Shown here: positions 1-5,180 of the stretch, piece by piece
Layout of the letters: each line of letters begins with the position of its first letter
Position numbering within the stretch: position 1 is the first letter of the stretch
DNA from: Thermoleophilia bacterium
GTDB lineage: Bacteria; Actinomycetota; Thermoleophilia; Gaiellales; Gaiellaceae
Direction of reading: 5' to 3'
Assembly (NCBI GenBank): GCA_025933895.1
Contig: JAICZB010000093.1
Location: 1-8,432, forward strand
DNA length: 8,432 nucleotides
The notes under the pieces: model-generated
What the model was told of the DNA's origin: nothing
Databases searched by the model: none
The model's input: only the letters and a program-made list of their open reading frames with translations
Position numbers and translations under genes: made by a program

Positions 1-121
1 CGGGTGCGGCGATCAGAATCGCAGCCGTGGCGACGAGCAGATGCCTTCTCTTCGCCCGCCGCTTCGCCTCGCGGATCAGAGGATGGAGCGCGATCGGCAG
101 GCGTAGAGGCGGTGCCAACAT
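1..121 (-). CDS. 5' end of a leftward gene for a membrane-anchored or exported protein (truncated by window edge)
   Basis: Reading leftward from an ATG at 121 gives an uninterrupted 40-residue frame that runs off the window. It starts MLAPPLRLPIALHPL, has a strongly basic stretch (REAKRRAKRR, about residues 17-26) and then a hydrophobic run (LLVATAAILIAAP). Positive charges followed by a hydrophobic segment are the layout of a signal anchor or signal peptide, so an exported or single-pass membrane protein is inferred. No Shine-Dalgarno is visible, but a good promoter lies directly upstream, with its -10 seven bases from the ATG, which fits leaderless translation. The product cannot be identified from this much. 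The promoter argues for a real gene, but 40 codons is short, so the call is tentative. Confidence 0.5.
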   Translation of the reverse strand, partial: MLAPPLRLPIALHPLIREAKRRAKRRHLLVATAAILIAAP

Positions 122-128
122 GGCATTA

Positions 129-156
129 TCATATCTAGCACCATCGGCCCTGTCAT
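129..156 (-). promoter_or_regulatory. Promoter of the truncated leftward gene (leaderless type)
   Basis: On the minus strand ATGACA (156-151, one mismatch from TTGACA) is followed after 16 bases by TATGAT (134-129, one mismatch from TATAAT). Seven bases then separate it from the ATG at 121, so the predicted transcription start is the start codon itself. The same AT-rich patch reads TATCAT (127-132) on the plus strand, so it could also fire towards nucS. Confidence 0.55.
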
Positions 157-178
157 GGGACCTGTCCGAAACAGACAG

Positions 179-184
179 TAGGTT
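179..184 (+). promoter_or_regulatory. Possible leaderless -10 box of nucS
   Basis: TAGGTT fits the actinobacterial TANNNT -10 pattern and ends exactly seven bases before the GTG at 192 that I choose as the nucS start. There is no Shine-Dalgarno in front of that GTG. No convincing -35 is visible. An alternative is the TATCAT at 127-132, which would give a transcript with a leader of about 50 bases. Confidence 0.3.
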
Positions 185-191
185 GCGCGGC

Positions 192-860
192 GTGCGTCTC
201 ATCGTCGCCCGCTGCGAGGTCACCTACTCCGGCCGCGTCTCTGCCGTGCTGCCCGAGGCGGTCCGGCTTCTCATCCTCAAAGGCGACGGCTCGGTGCTCG
301 TCCACGACGACGCCGGGGGCTACAAGCCGCTGAACTGGATGACGGCGCCGACCTTCCTCGCCGACGAGGGCGACCGGCTCGTCGTGACGAAGCCGAAGAG
401 CGACGACGCGCTCGAGATCCGCCTGCTCGAGGTGCTGAGCGACGTCGTGCACGACATGGGGGAGTCGGCCGCCCTGCAGAAGGACGGCGTCGAGCGAGAC
501 CTGCAGGAGGCGCTCGCCGCCGCGCCCGAGTCGCTCGGCGAGCCGCTGACGCTCGTGCGCCGCGAGTGGCAGACCGAGATCGGGCCGGTCGACCTCATGT
601 GCCGTGACGACGCCGGCGAGTGGGTCGCGGTCGAGGTGAAGCGCGTCGGGACGATCGAGGCGGTCGAGCAGCTAACGCGGTATCTCGACTTCATCCGCCG
701 CGATCCGGCGAAGGCCGGCTGCCGCGGGATCCTCGCCGCCGAACGGCTGAAGCCGCAGGCGGTCGCGCTCGCGGAGTCGCGTGGCATCCATTGCGTCGCG
801 GTCGACCTCGCCGTCCTGCGCGGCGAGCGCGACCCGGAGCTGACGCTCTTCGCCGCCTAG
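192..860 (+). CDS. nucS: NucS/EndoMS mismatch-specific endonuclease
   Basis: NucS (EndoMS) makes double-strand cuts at mismatched bases and provides mismatch repair in actinobacteria and some archaea that lack MutS/MutL. With the GTG start at 192 the protein is 222 residues, close to the usual 220-250, and begins MRLIVARC, which matches how family members begin; upstream in-frame ATGs at 27 and 120 would add unrelated residues and lie upstream of or within the probable promoter. The N-terminal beta-rich DNA-binding domain includes the family signature YKPLNWM (44-50). The C-terminal PD-(D/E)xK nuclease domain shows GPVDLM with D134 and VAVEVKR with E148 and K150, followed by the QLTRYL helix (160-165). 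The C-terminus ends ELTLFAA, resembling the short tail by which NucS binds the beta sliding clamp. The stop overlaps the stop of the convergent RLP gene. Family assignment is firm; the exact start is less so. Confidence 0.93.
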   Translation: MRLIVARCEVTYSGRVSAVLPEAVRLLILKGDGSVLVHDDAGGYKPLNWMTAPTFLADEGDRLVVTKPKSDDALEIRLLEVLSDVVHDMGESAALQKDGVERDLQEALAAAPESLGEPLTLVRREWQTEIGPVDLMCRDDAGEWVAVEVKRVGTIEAVEQLTRYLDFIRRDPAKAGCRGILAAERLKPQAVALAESRGIHCVAVDLAVLRGERDPELTLFAA

Positions 861-1801
861 CCCTCGACGGCTGAGACCGCGGCGGCGACCCCCGCGCGCA
901 GGCCGTCCGGATGCGCGTAAGCGGCCGAGCCGAGGAGGAGCATCACGCCGTCGCGAGTGCCCGCCCGTTCGAGCTGCTCGCGGGCGTTCTCCGCCCCGAC
1001 TCCGCCGCCGATCACCGCCGTCGCCGGCCGCGCGGCCTCGATCTGCTCCCGCACCTCGTCGTCCGTGTCGAACGTGCGCGCCGAGAAGGATCCGACCTGG
1101 ACGTAATCCGCGCCGAGCAGCCGCGTGAGCTCGGCGAGTACGCGCGCCGAGACCGACACCGGGCCCCCGCGCCGCAGGAACGCCGAGCCGACGCGGTGGA
1201 CGAAGATCGGCAGGCCGTACGCACGCAGCCGGGCGATCGAGCCGAGGCCCGCGAGGAACGCGTTCACCATCAGCGCGCGCGCTCCCGCCTCGACGATTGC
1301 GTCCGCGTCGCCGCCGGTGACGTTCGCCGCGTACAGGACGTGCTCCGGGATCGCGGCGTTGATCCCACGGACTCGCTCCGGCGACGATCGCTGCAGCTCG
1401 TCGTCCTTTACGAGGACCGCACCGCCCGCCGCGAGCTCCGCCGCGACAGCTGCCGCTTCCCCAGGAGTCAGCCCGAGCGCCGGCTTGACGATCGCGCCGA
1501 TCGAGACGCCCGAGCTCGCAGGGAACGCCGGCCCGGGCAACCTCTCGGGCCACTCCACCTCGACGAGCCGGCACGACTCGACGTCGCCGCGATCGGCCCA
1601 CTCGCCGGCGACGCACGCGGCGAGGAGCTGCTCGGCGCTCGTCTCCCCGTCGAGTGCCGGGAACTCGACGGTGACGTGGACTCCGTCGACGCCGACGACG
1701 CGGGCGCGCACCCGCTCCGGCCCGTCCGGCAGGCTCACCGACTGGAGGATCGCGAGCGTCTCGCCCCAGCTCGGCGGCCGGATTTCGTAAACCGCTCGCA
1801 T
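857..1801 (-). CDS. RuBisCO-like protein (form IV type), short
   Basis: This 314-residue protein shows the RuBisCO large-subunit barrel in order: IVKPALGLTP (104-113, equivalent to the IKPKLGLS strand), VKDDE (131-135, the metal-binding Lys/Asp/Glu strand), YAANVTG (157-163), FVHRVGS (200-206, conserved His-Arg), GGGVG (265-269) and AHPDGLRAG (296-304, phosphate-loop region). The active site is not that of a carboxylase. The second Lys of KPKLG is Ala, the loop-6 GKLEG segment is replaced by SFSARTF (238-244), and the GGG phosphate loop reads LGSAA. It is therefore called a form IV RLP; known members are enolases or isomerases of sulfur metabolism such as MtnW, or have other sugar-phosphate-like substrates. 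The substrate here is unknown. The N-terminal domain is only about 100 residues, against about 140-150 in true RuBisCO, making the protein unusually short. ATG 1801 fits the N-terminus; further upstream extension would run into the divergent gene. No Shine-Dalgarno is present. It stands alone, facing nucS. Confidence 0.85.
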   Translation of the reverse strand: MRAVYEIRPPSWGETLAILQSVSLPDGPERVRARVVGVDGVHVTVEFPALDGETSAEQLLAACVAGEWADRGDVESCRLVEVEWPERLPGPAFPASSGVSIGAIVKPALGLTPGEAAAVAAELAAGGAVLVKDDELQRSSPERVRGINAAIPEHVLYAANVTGGDADAIVEAGARALMVNAFLAGLGSIARLRAYGLPIFVHRVGSAFLRRGGPVSVSARVLAELTRLLGADYVQVGSFSARTFDTDDEVREQIEAARPATAVIGGGVGAENAREQLERAGTRDGVMLLLGSAAYAHPDGLRAGVAAAVSAVEG

Positions 1802-1806
1802 CCTCG

Positions 1807-1813
1807 TATCGTA
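1807..1813. promoter_or_regulatory. Overlapping -10 boxes of the divergent RLP and thioredoxin-fold genes
   Basis: The seven bases TATCGTA read TATCGT on the plus strand (1807-1812) and TACGAT on the minus strand (1813-1808), both good -10 matches. Leftward, six bases separate TACGAT from the RLP ATG at 1801, giving a leaderless message. Rightward, transcription would start near 1819, ahead of the Shine-Dalgarno at 1834-1843. No clear -35 is seen for either. Confidence 0.45.
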
Positions 1814-1849
1814 GGACCGTCGTCGGGGTCGACGAGGAGGAGGATCCAG

Positions 1850-2134
1850 ATGGCAGTGAAGCTGCACCGCTGCAGCGGCATGTGGGCGAAGTTCGGGGGC
1901 CATCCGTGCTGGCGTGTCCAGAAGGCGCTCGACGAGTCGGGCGTCGACTACGAGCTCGTCCAGGAGGGCTCGTCGTTCAAGAGCTCGAGCCGAGGCCGGA
2001 CGATCGAGAAGACCGGCCAGAAGAAGTTCCCGTGGATCGAGTTCGACGACGGGAGCGTCTACCGGGAGGAATCGAAGGACATGGCCGAGACGATCCGGGC
2101 CGGAAAGCTCGAGGAAAAGCGAGCGGCGGCCTAG
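1850..2134 (+). CDS. Small thioredoxin-fold protein (GST N-terminal domain / glutaredoxin-like)
   Basis: A 94-residue protein that looks like a stand-alone N-terminal domain of the glutathione S-transferase/glutaredoxin fold. Strand one (VKLHRCSG) is followed by HPCWRVQKALDESGVDYE (18-35), the usual helix-strand after the active-site loop. KFPWIEFDDGSVYREES (59-75) supplies the presumed cis-proline (P61) and the glutathione-site-like acidic/Ser segment. It has C8 and C20 but no CxxC, so a dithiol redox role is unlikely; a monothiol or binding role is possible. No C-terminal helical GST domain follows. The start is secure: GAGGAGGAGG (1834-1843) precedes the ATG by six bases. It lies just upstream of tRNA-Ala. 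The fold is fairly sure; the function is not known. Confidence 0.75.
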   Translation: MAVKLHRCSGMWAKFGGHPCWRVQKALDESGVDYELVQEGSSFKSSSRGRTIEKTGQKKFPWIEFDDGSVYREESKDMAETIRAGKLEEKRAAA

Positions 2135-2135
2135 C

Positions 2136-2141
2136 TACACT
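2136..2141 (+). promoter_or_regulatory. Probable -10 box of the tRNA-Ala gene
   Basis: TACACT lies 10 bases before the first base of the mature tRNA, directly after the stop of the preceding gene, so transcription would start only a few bases upstream of the tRNA. No good -35 is seen. Read-through from the upstream gene is also possible. Confidence 0.4.
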
Positions 2142-2151
2142 GAACCGCCGC

Positions 2152-2224
<73 letters not shown>

Positions 2225-2228
2225 TCGA

Positions 2229-2260
2229 GAAAGGGCCTGGAAACAGGCCCTTTCTTGTTG
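2229..2260 (+). terminator. Rho-independent terminator of tRNA-Ala
   Basis: An 11-bp perfect stem (2229-2239 with 2244-2254, GAAAGGGCCTG / CAGGCCCTTTC) closed by a GAAA tetraloop and followed by TTGTTG. It begins five bases after the tRNA, so it probably ends the tRNA transcript. On the opposite strand it lacks a T tract, so it is less likely to serve the leftward hicB operon. Confidence 0.85.
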
Positions 2261-2403
2261 CTCGCGGAGGCGACGCTAACCGGCGTTTGCGACCCATATG
2301 CAACCCGCGCGCTCACGAGCGCACGCCGAAACGCACGAAAACGGCGCGCTTTGAAGAGCATGGGAGATCGTGGATCGTCGGGGGCAGGCGAGTCGATCCG
2401 GGG
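2261..2403. other. Intergenic stretch between tRNA terminator and hicB
   Basis: No gene is seen. It contains a 14-base dyad GCGCTC-AC-GAGCGC (2309-2322) and a looser TTGC...GCAA pair (2287-2303). If the element is integrated at the tRNA gene, this is where left-end integrase arm sites would be expected, but no repeated arm motif could be recognised. The dyad could also end the leftward xis-int-hicA-hicB transcript. Confidence 0.4.
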
Positions 2404-2652
2404 TCAGGCTACTGCCGTTGCGCGCTCGACGTACACGCCAGGCCCGGAGGGCTCCGGGATCGGCTCTCCGTCCTCGGCGAGCCCCTCGAGGTGGAGGGCG
2501 ATCGCGGCGCGCATCTCCCGCTCGACCTCCTCGAGCGTGTCGCCCGTGGCGGCGCAGCCCGGTAGGTCGGGCGACCAGGCCGAGAAGTTCGACGGCGGTC
2601 CACCCTCGATGAGGATCAAATAGCGCTTGGCCTGTTCCTCGAAGCTGGTCAT
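2404..2652 (-). CDS. hicB: HicB-type antitoxin, short single-domain form
   Basis: HicB proteins neutralise the mRNA interferase HicA. The 82-residue product starts MTSFEEQAKRYLILIEGG and shows the partial RNase H-like HicB core: the YLILIEGG strand, FSAWSPDLPGCAATGDTLEE (about 27-46; the SPDLPGC...G.T.EE motif is typical), then the helix VEREMRAAIALHLEGLAEDG and PIPEPS. Full HicB proteins usually carry a C-terminal ribbon-helix-helix or HTH domain for autoregulation; here only a short tail follows, so it probably cannot bind its own promoter and depends on the upstream integrase promoter. The ATG at 2652 overlaps the hicA stop as ATGA, which fixes the start. Order toxin-antitoxin is normal for hicAB. 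Confidence 0.88.
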   Translation of the reverse strand: MTSFEEQAKRYLILIEGGPPSNFSAWSPDLPGCAATGDTLEEVEREMRAAIALHLEGLAEDGEPIPEPSGPGVYVERATAVA

Positions 2653-2837
2653 TGCCTCAAGCCTGCCTGACGAAGGATGCTGACCGCTGTCTTGGGGTGC
2701 AAGTCGTCGGATCCCTTGCCGGCGACCGTCACGCGCCCGGGCTTGGAAGGGTGCTTCAGCTGCCGGTGGCTGCCCCGAGTCGTGACGACCTCCCACCCGT
2801 CGTCCGCGAGCAGTCGAAGCACCTCGCGGACCTTCAC
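2649..2837 (-). CDS. hicA: HicA-type mRNA interferase toxin
   Basis: HicA is a small double-stranded-RNA-binding-fold ribonuclease that cleaves mRNA when HicB is lost. The 62-residue protein has the family length and pattern: KVREVLRLLADDGWEVV, then RGSHRQLKHP (21-30) with the catalytic-type H24, then PGRVTVAG, the dipeptide HP before KTAVSILRQAGL. The GTG at 2837 overlaps the integrase stop as GTGA, so hicA is likely translated by coupling to int. The downstream hicB ATG overlaps its stop as ATGA. No motif residue appears to be missing, so an active toxin is expected. Confidence 0.9.
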   Translation of the reverse strand: MKVREVLRLLADDGWEVVTTRGSHRQLKHPSKPGRVTVAGKGSDDLHPKTAVSILRQAGLRQ

Positions 2838-3904
2838 GAGGCACGCGCTTCCGCGCCTTGGACGATCCTGTCGAGCGCTGTGCCGACGTCGACGAAGGCG
2901 TCCGGGAAGAGGTGGCCGTACGTGTTCAGCGTTACGTTGATCGAGGTGTGGCCGAGCTGCGCCTGCAGCAGCTTCGGGTGAGCCCCCGCGGCGACCATCA
3001 GCGCCGCATACGTGTGCCGGAGATCGTGGAAGCGAAGCGGCGCCATGTCAGCGCGCCGCACGGCGGGCCGGAAGACGCGAGCCATGAAGTTGTCCTTGCG
3101 CCAGACGCTTCCGTTCGGCGTCGGGAAGACGAGCCCCAGGTCGTTCGGCGCCCGGGCGAGCAGCTGCTCACGGAGGATGCGCAGCGCTTCCCCGGAGAGG
3201 CGAACGCGACGCCGGCCGGCGGCGGTCTTGGTCGGGACGATCGCCCCCTCGCGCGCGCCGGCGTCCACCACGAGCGCGGCTCCCCCGAGGTCGAGCGCCC
3301 GGTCGCGGAGGGCGAACAGCTCGCCCTGGCGCATCCCGGTCAGGCAGGCGAAGCGGACGAGGTTGCCGTAGGGCTCGACCGTTTCGGAAGCGAGCCGCTC
3401 GACCTCGTTCCAGTCGAGGAAACGCATCTCGCGGCGTTCTCGACGAGGCGCCCGCACGCGTAGGACGCTCTCTTCGATCGTCTGGCCGCGCTCCTTCGCG
3501 TTGCGCAGGATCATCTTCAGCGTGTCGAGCATGAGTTCGGCTGTCCTTGGCGCCTGCTGTGCGACCGCGAAGACGTGATCCTCCACGTCGCCGGCGCGGA
3601 TCGTCTCGAGCTGCCAGTCGTCGAAGACCGCGAGCCGCCGCAGCGAGTCACGGCAGCTCGCGAGCGTCGCCGGTCGTACCCGCTGTGCGTAGCGCTCCAG
3701 CCACCCGTCGACGAACTCCGCGAAGGTCTGCGGCTCCGAAGGCCAGAGTGCCCCGAGCGCGACGCGCCGGTTGATCTCGTCGCGCAGCTTTTCGGCGTCG
3801 CGCTTCCTTGGGCCGACCGTCTGCCACCGGTAGCGCCCGTCAGGGAGAGGCTGCTTCACCGCCCAGCGGTTGCCGCGTCTGACGATGCACGCCTTCCTCC
3901 TCAT
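2834..3904 (-). CDS. Tyrosine recombinase / phage-type integrase
   Basis: A 356-residue site-specific recombinase that would insert and remove a mobile element. The N-terminus (5-50) is a small arm-binding domain of the AP2-like kind (GNRWAVKQPLPDGRYRWQTV, then a basic helix). Residues about 58-140 form the SAM-like core-binding domain (TFAEFVDGWLERY..., TLKMILRNAKERG). The catalytic domain carries the full set: R192 in TGMRQGELFAL, K226 in PTKTAAGRRRVRL, H293 and R296 in FHDLRHTYA, H319 in LGHTS and the nucleophile Y329 in NTYGHL. The ATG at 3904 has GGGGAGG seven bases upstream. It follows the excisionase gene by 16 bases and overlaps hicA by 4 nt, so all four are probably one operon. It looks intact. 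Confidence 0.93.
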   Translation of the reverse strand: MRRKACIVRRGNRWAVKQPLPDGRYRWQTVGPRKRDAEKLRDEINRRVALGALWPSEPQTFAEFVDGWLERYAQRVRPATLASCRDSLRRLAVFDDWQLETIRAGDVEDHVFAVAQQAPRTAELMLDTLKMILRNAKERGQTIEESVLRVRAPRRERREMRFLDWNEVERLASETVEPYGNLVRFACLTGMRQGELFALRDRALDLGGAALVVDAGAREGAIVPTKTAAGRRRVRLSGEALRILREQLLARAPNDLGLVFPTPNGSVWRKDNFMARVFRPAVRRADMAPLRFHDLRHTYAALMVAAGAHPKLLQAQLGHTSINVTLNTYGHLFPDAFVDVGTALDRIVQGAEARAS

Positions 3905-3920
3905 CGCTCGACCTCCCCGT

Positions 3921-4235
3921 TCACTCGAACAGCCGTGGCTGCGGGTCATCCCCGCTGCGCGGCGGGGGCGCAGTCTTCGACCGACGCTCTCCATCTTGCG
4001 GAGGGCGTCGGTTGGCAGGCGGCAAGGTCCGCTTCGGCGCGCCGCGGCGAGGCGCCCGGCGATGCTCCGGCTCGCGATGCTCCGCGATCCAGCCGAACAC
4101 CTCCTCCCTGACGAAGCGGCGGGTGCCGCCGATCTTGTAGCTCGGGAGCTCGCCGCGGGCCGCCAGGTCATAGACCCAGTTCTCGTGCACCCCGAGCAGC
4201 TCTGCGACCTGGCGCGCGGTCAGCATCGACTCCAT
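3921..4235 (-). CDS. Excisionase-family HTH protein (AlpA/MerR-like) with long basic tail
   Basis: A 104-residue protein. Residues 1-50 are a winged-helix DNA-binding domain of the excisionase type: LTARQVAELLGVHENWVYDL (5-24), then the wing GELPSYKIGGTRRF (28-41) and the helix REEVFGWIAEH. Such proteins direct integrases towards excision or regulate the element. After residue 55 comes a Pro/Arg-rich, probably disordered tail of about 50 residues, longer than in typical excisionases (about 60-75 residues), ending QPRLFE; QxxLF resembles a beta-clamp-binding pentapeptide. The ATG at 4235 is preceded by GAGGAGGAGG six bases upstream; an earlier in-frame ATG at 4274 lies in the promoter region. 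First gene of the xis-int-hicA-hicB operon. Domain call is firm; excisionase versus regulator is inferred from position. Confidence 0.85.
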   Translation of the reverse strand: MESMLTARQVAELLGVHENWVYDLAARGELPSYKIGGTRRFVREEVFGWIAEHREPEHRRAPRRGAPKRTLPPANRRPPQDGERRSKTAPPPRSGDDPQPRLFE

Positions 4236-4264
4236 CGCTGCCTCCTCCTCGAATCGAAACAAGG

Positions 4265-4273
4265 AGGATAGCA
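4265..4273 (-). promoter_or_regulatory. Extended -10 box of the xis-int-hicA-hicB operon
   Basis: On the minus strand TGCTATCCT combines a TGN extension with TATCCT (4270-4265), about 30 bases before the excisionase ATG. Transcription would start near 4258, upstream of the Shine-Dalgarno. No good -35 is needed for an extended -10 and none is clear. Confidence 0.4.
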
Positions 4274-4288
4274 AATATGCCTCATGTA

Positions 4289-4303
4289 GCGATTACTGAT
4301 CGC
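4289..4303. promoter_or_regulatory. Candidate operator dyad between the divergent xis and xre genes
   Basis: GCGAT-TACTG-ATCGC is a perfect 5-bp inverted repeat with a 5-base spacer, nested in a wider TAGCG (4287-4291) ... CGCTA (4307-4311) pair. It covers the -35 position for the rightward xre promoter and lies upstream of the leftward -10. A position and symmetry like this suit an autoregulating XRE-family dimer, or the excisionase. Symmetry this short can arise by chance. Confidence 0.35.
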
Positions 4304-4318
4304 GTGCGCTAAGAGCTA

Positions 4319-4324
4319 TACACT
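4319..4324 (+). promoter_or_regulatory. -10 box of the xre gene (leaderless type)
   Basis: TACACT, inside TATACACT, ends six bases before the GTG at 4331, so transcription should begin at or beside the start codon. There is no Shine-Dalgarno upstream. It is the same hexamer as the one in front of tRNA-Ala. Confidence 0.5.
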
Positions 4325-4330
4325 TACGGT

Positions 4331-4639
4331 GTGCACCGTGGTGGGGAGCTGATCCGCGAGGCGCGGCTGCGGGCCGGCCTCACCCAGAAGGAGCTCTCGG
4401 AGCTGAGCGGGCGCGAGCGCACGGTCATCGCCCGCTGGGAGCAGGGCGCAATCTCGCCTCCGATCGACAGCCTCATGCAGATCATCCACGCCTGCGGCTT
4501 CGACCTCCCGCTCACCCTGGTCCCCGTCGACGAGAGCGCAGACCAGGAGCTACGCGAGGCCCTGCTCGAGACGCCGAGCGAGCGGGTCGAGTGGCTGCTT
4601 CGAACGCGCATGCGCGACCGTGCTCGGACAGGACGGTGA
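4331..4639 (+). CDS. XRE-family HTH regulator, probable antitoxin-like partner of the downstream nucleotidyltransferase-fold gene
   Basis: A 102-residue protein with a canonical Cro/C1-type helix-turn-helix: LIREARLRAGLTQKELSELSGRERTVIARWEQGAISPPIDSLMQIIHACGF (about 7-57), with the recognition helix around RERTVIARWEQG. A short C-terminal part (LTLVPVDESADQELREALLETPSERVEWLLRTRM) is helical and acidic. The GTG start is followed directly by HRGGELIREA, which matches how related regulators begin; it appears leaderless. The next gene starts 10 bases after its stop. This HTH plus nucleotidyltransferase arrangement is common in actinobacteria and recalls AbiE/MenAT-type toxin-antitoxin systems; the pairing here is inferred from adjacency. 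Confidence 0.85.
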   Translation: MHRGGELIREARLRAGLTQKELSELSGRERTVIARWEQGAISPPIDSLMQIIHACGFDLPLTLVPVDESADQELREALLETPSERVEWLLRTRMRDRARTGR

Positions 4640-4649
4640 GGGGAGAATC

Positions 4650-5180
4650 GTGGCCGGCCGGGCTTCCGCCGAGTTCCACCCCTACGAAGCGCTCAGGGCT
4701 CTCCAAGCGGAAGGTGTCAGCTTCGTCGTGATAGGCGCTTTCGCCCGTGTCATCCACGGCACGCGCGAGCTGACAGACGGGATCGACATCGCGCCGTCCA
4801 TGCGCGGGGAGAACTTCGAGCGGCTCGAGCGTGCGCTCAAGCACCTCGACGCCCGTCGCACGGACGGAAAGAGGCTTGACTTGGCCAAACTAGCCTGGCC
4901 TGTAGTTGAGCTAGAGACGAGCGCTGGTGAGCTCAAGCTCGTCCCGGAGCCGGCGGGTACGCGCGGTTACGACGACCTGCGCCGACGCGCACAGCGCGAG
5001 CCACTTGGCCGCGGCTTCCGGCCCCAGATCGCCTCTGCTGACGACCTCGCCCGCATGCTCGGCGCGCGCGATCGCGACCAGGACGTCGAGCGACTGCTCC
5101 GCCTCCGCCGCCTGATCGAGCTCGAGCGACAGCTCGTCCCCGAGCGCAGCCTCGAGCTCGACCGGGGCATCGACATCTAA
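4650..5180 (+). CDS. Nucleotidyltransferase-fold protein (AbiEii/MenT-like) with degenerate active site
   Basis: A 176-residue protein. Residues about 9-70 follow the layout of small nucleotidyltransferases encoded beside HTH genes: a helix (PYEALRALQAEGVSF), then VVIGAFARVIHG (about 25-36) and TDGIDIAPS, where active members have VGGxAxxxHG and TxDxDI. Further on, GELKLVPEPAGTRGYDDL corresponds to a GDLDLVFEPAGxxGYDDL block, and IASADDLARML...RDQDVERLLRLRRL is the usual C-terminal helical end. Compared with that pattern, the second Gly of GG is Ala, the first Asp of DxD is Gly, and the later Asp is Lys, so transferase activity is doubtful. The GTG at 4650 is chosen over the GTG at 4620 because GAGGGGAG lies four bases upstream and the 4620 start would overlap xre. 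The fold assignment rests on remembered family patterns. Confidence 0.72.
   Translation: MAGRASAEFHPYEALRALQAEGVSFVVIGAFARVIHGTRELTDGIDIAPSMRGENFERLERALKHLDARRTDGKRLDLAKLAWPVVELETSAGELKLVPEPAGTRGYDDLRRRAQREPLGRGFRPQIASADDLARMLGARDRDQDVERLLRLRRLIELERQLVPERSLELDRGIDI

Noticed and set aside
27..191. In-frame upstream extension of nucS, with ATGs at 27 and 120
   Set aside because: The extra 24-55 residues resemble nothing in NucS, overlap the divergent leftward gene and its promoter, and family members begin at the MRLIVARC-like sequence.
1802..1903. N-terminal extension of the RLP gene to an ATG at 1903
   Set aside because: It would overlap the start of the divergent gene and adds a Pro/Arg/His-rich stretch unlike a RuBisCO N-terminal domain.
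911..2134. Long rightward open frame opposite the RLP gene, running into the thioredoxin-fold gene
   Set aside because: Its first 300 residues are an Arg/Asp/Ala-rich antisense shadow of the RLP gene; only the part from the ATG at 1850 has a ribosome site and a recognisable fold.
3905..4171. N-terminal extension of the integrase to an ATG at 4171
   Set aside because: The added residues are a frame-shifted reading of the excisionase gene; the ATG at 3904 has a good ribosome site and starts the arm-binding domain.
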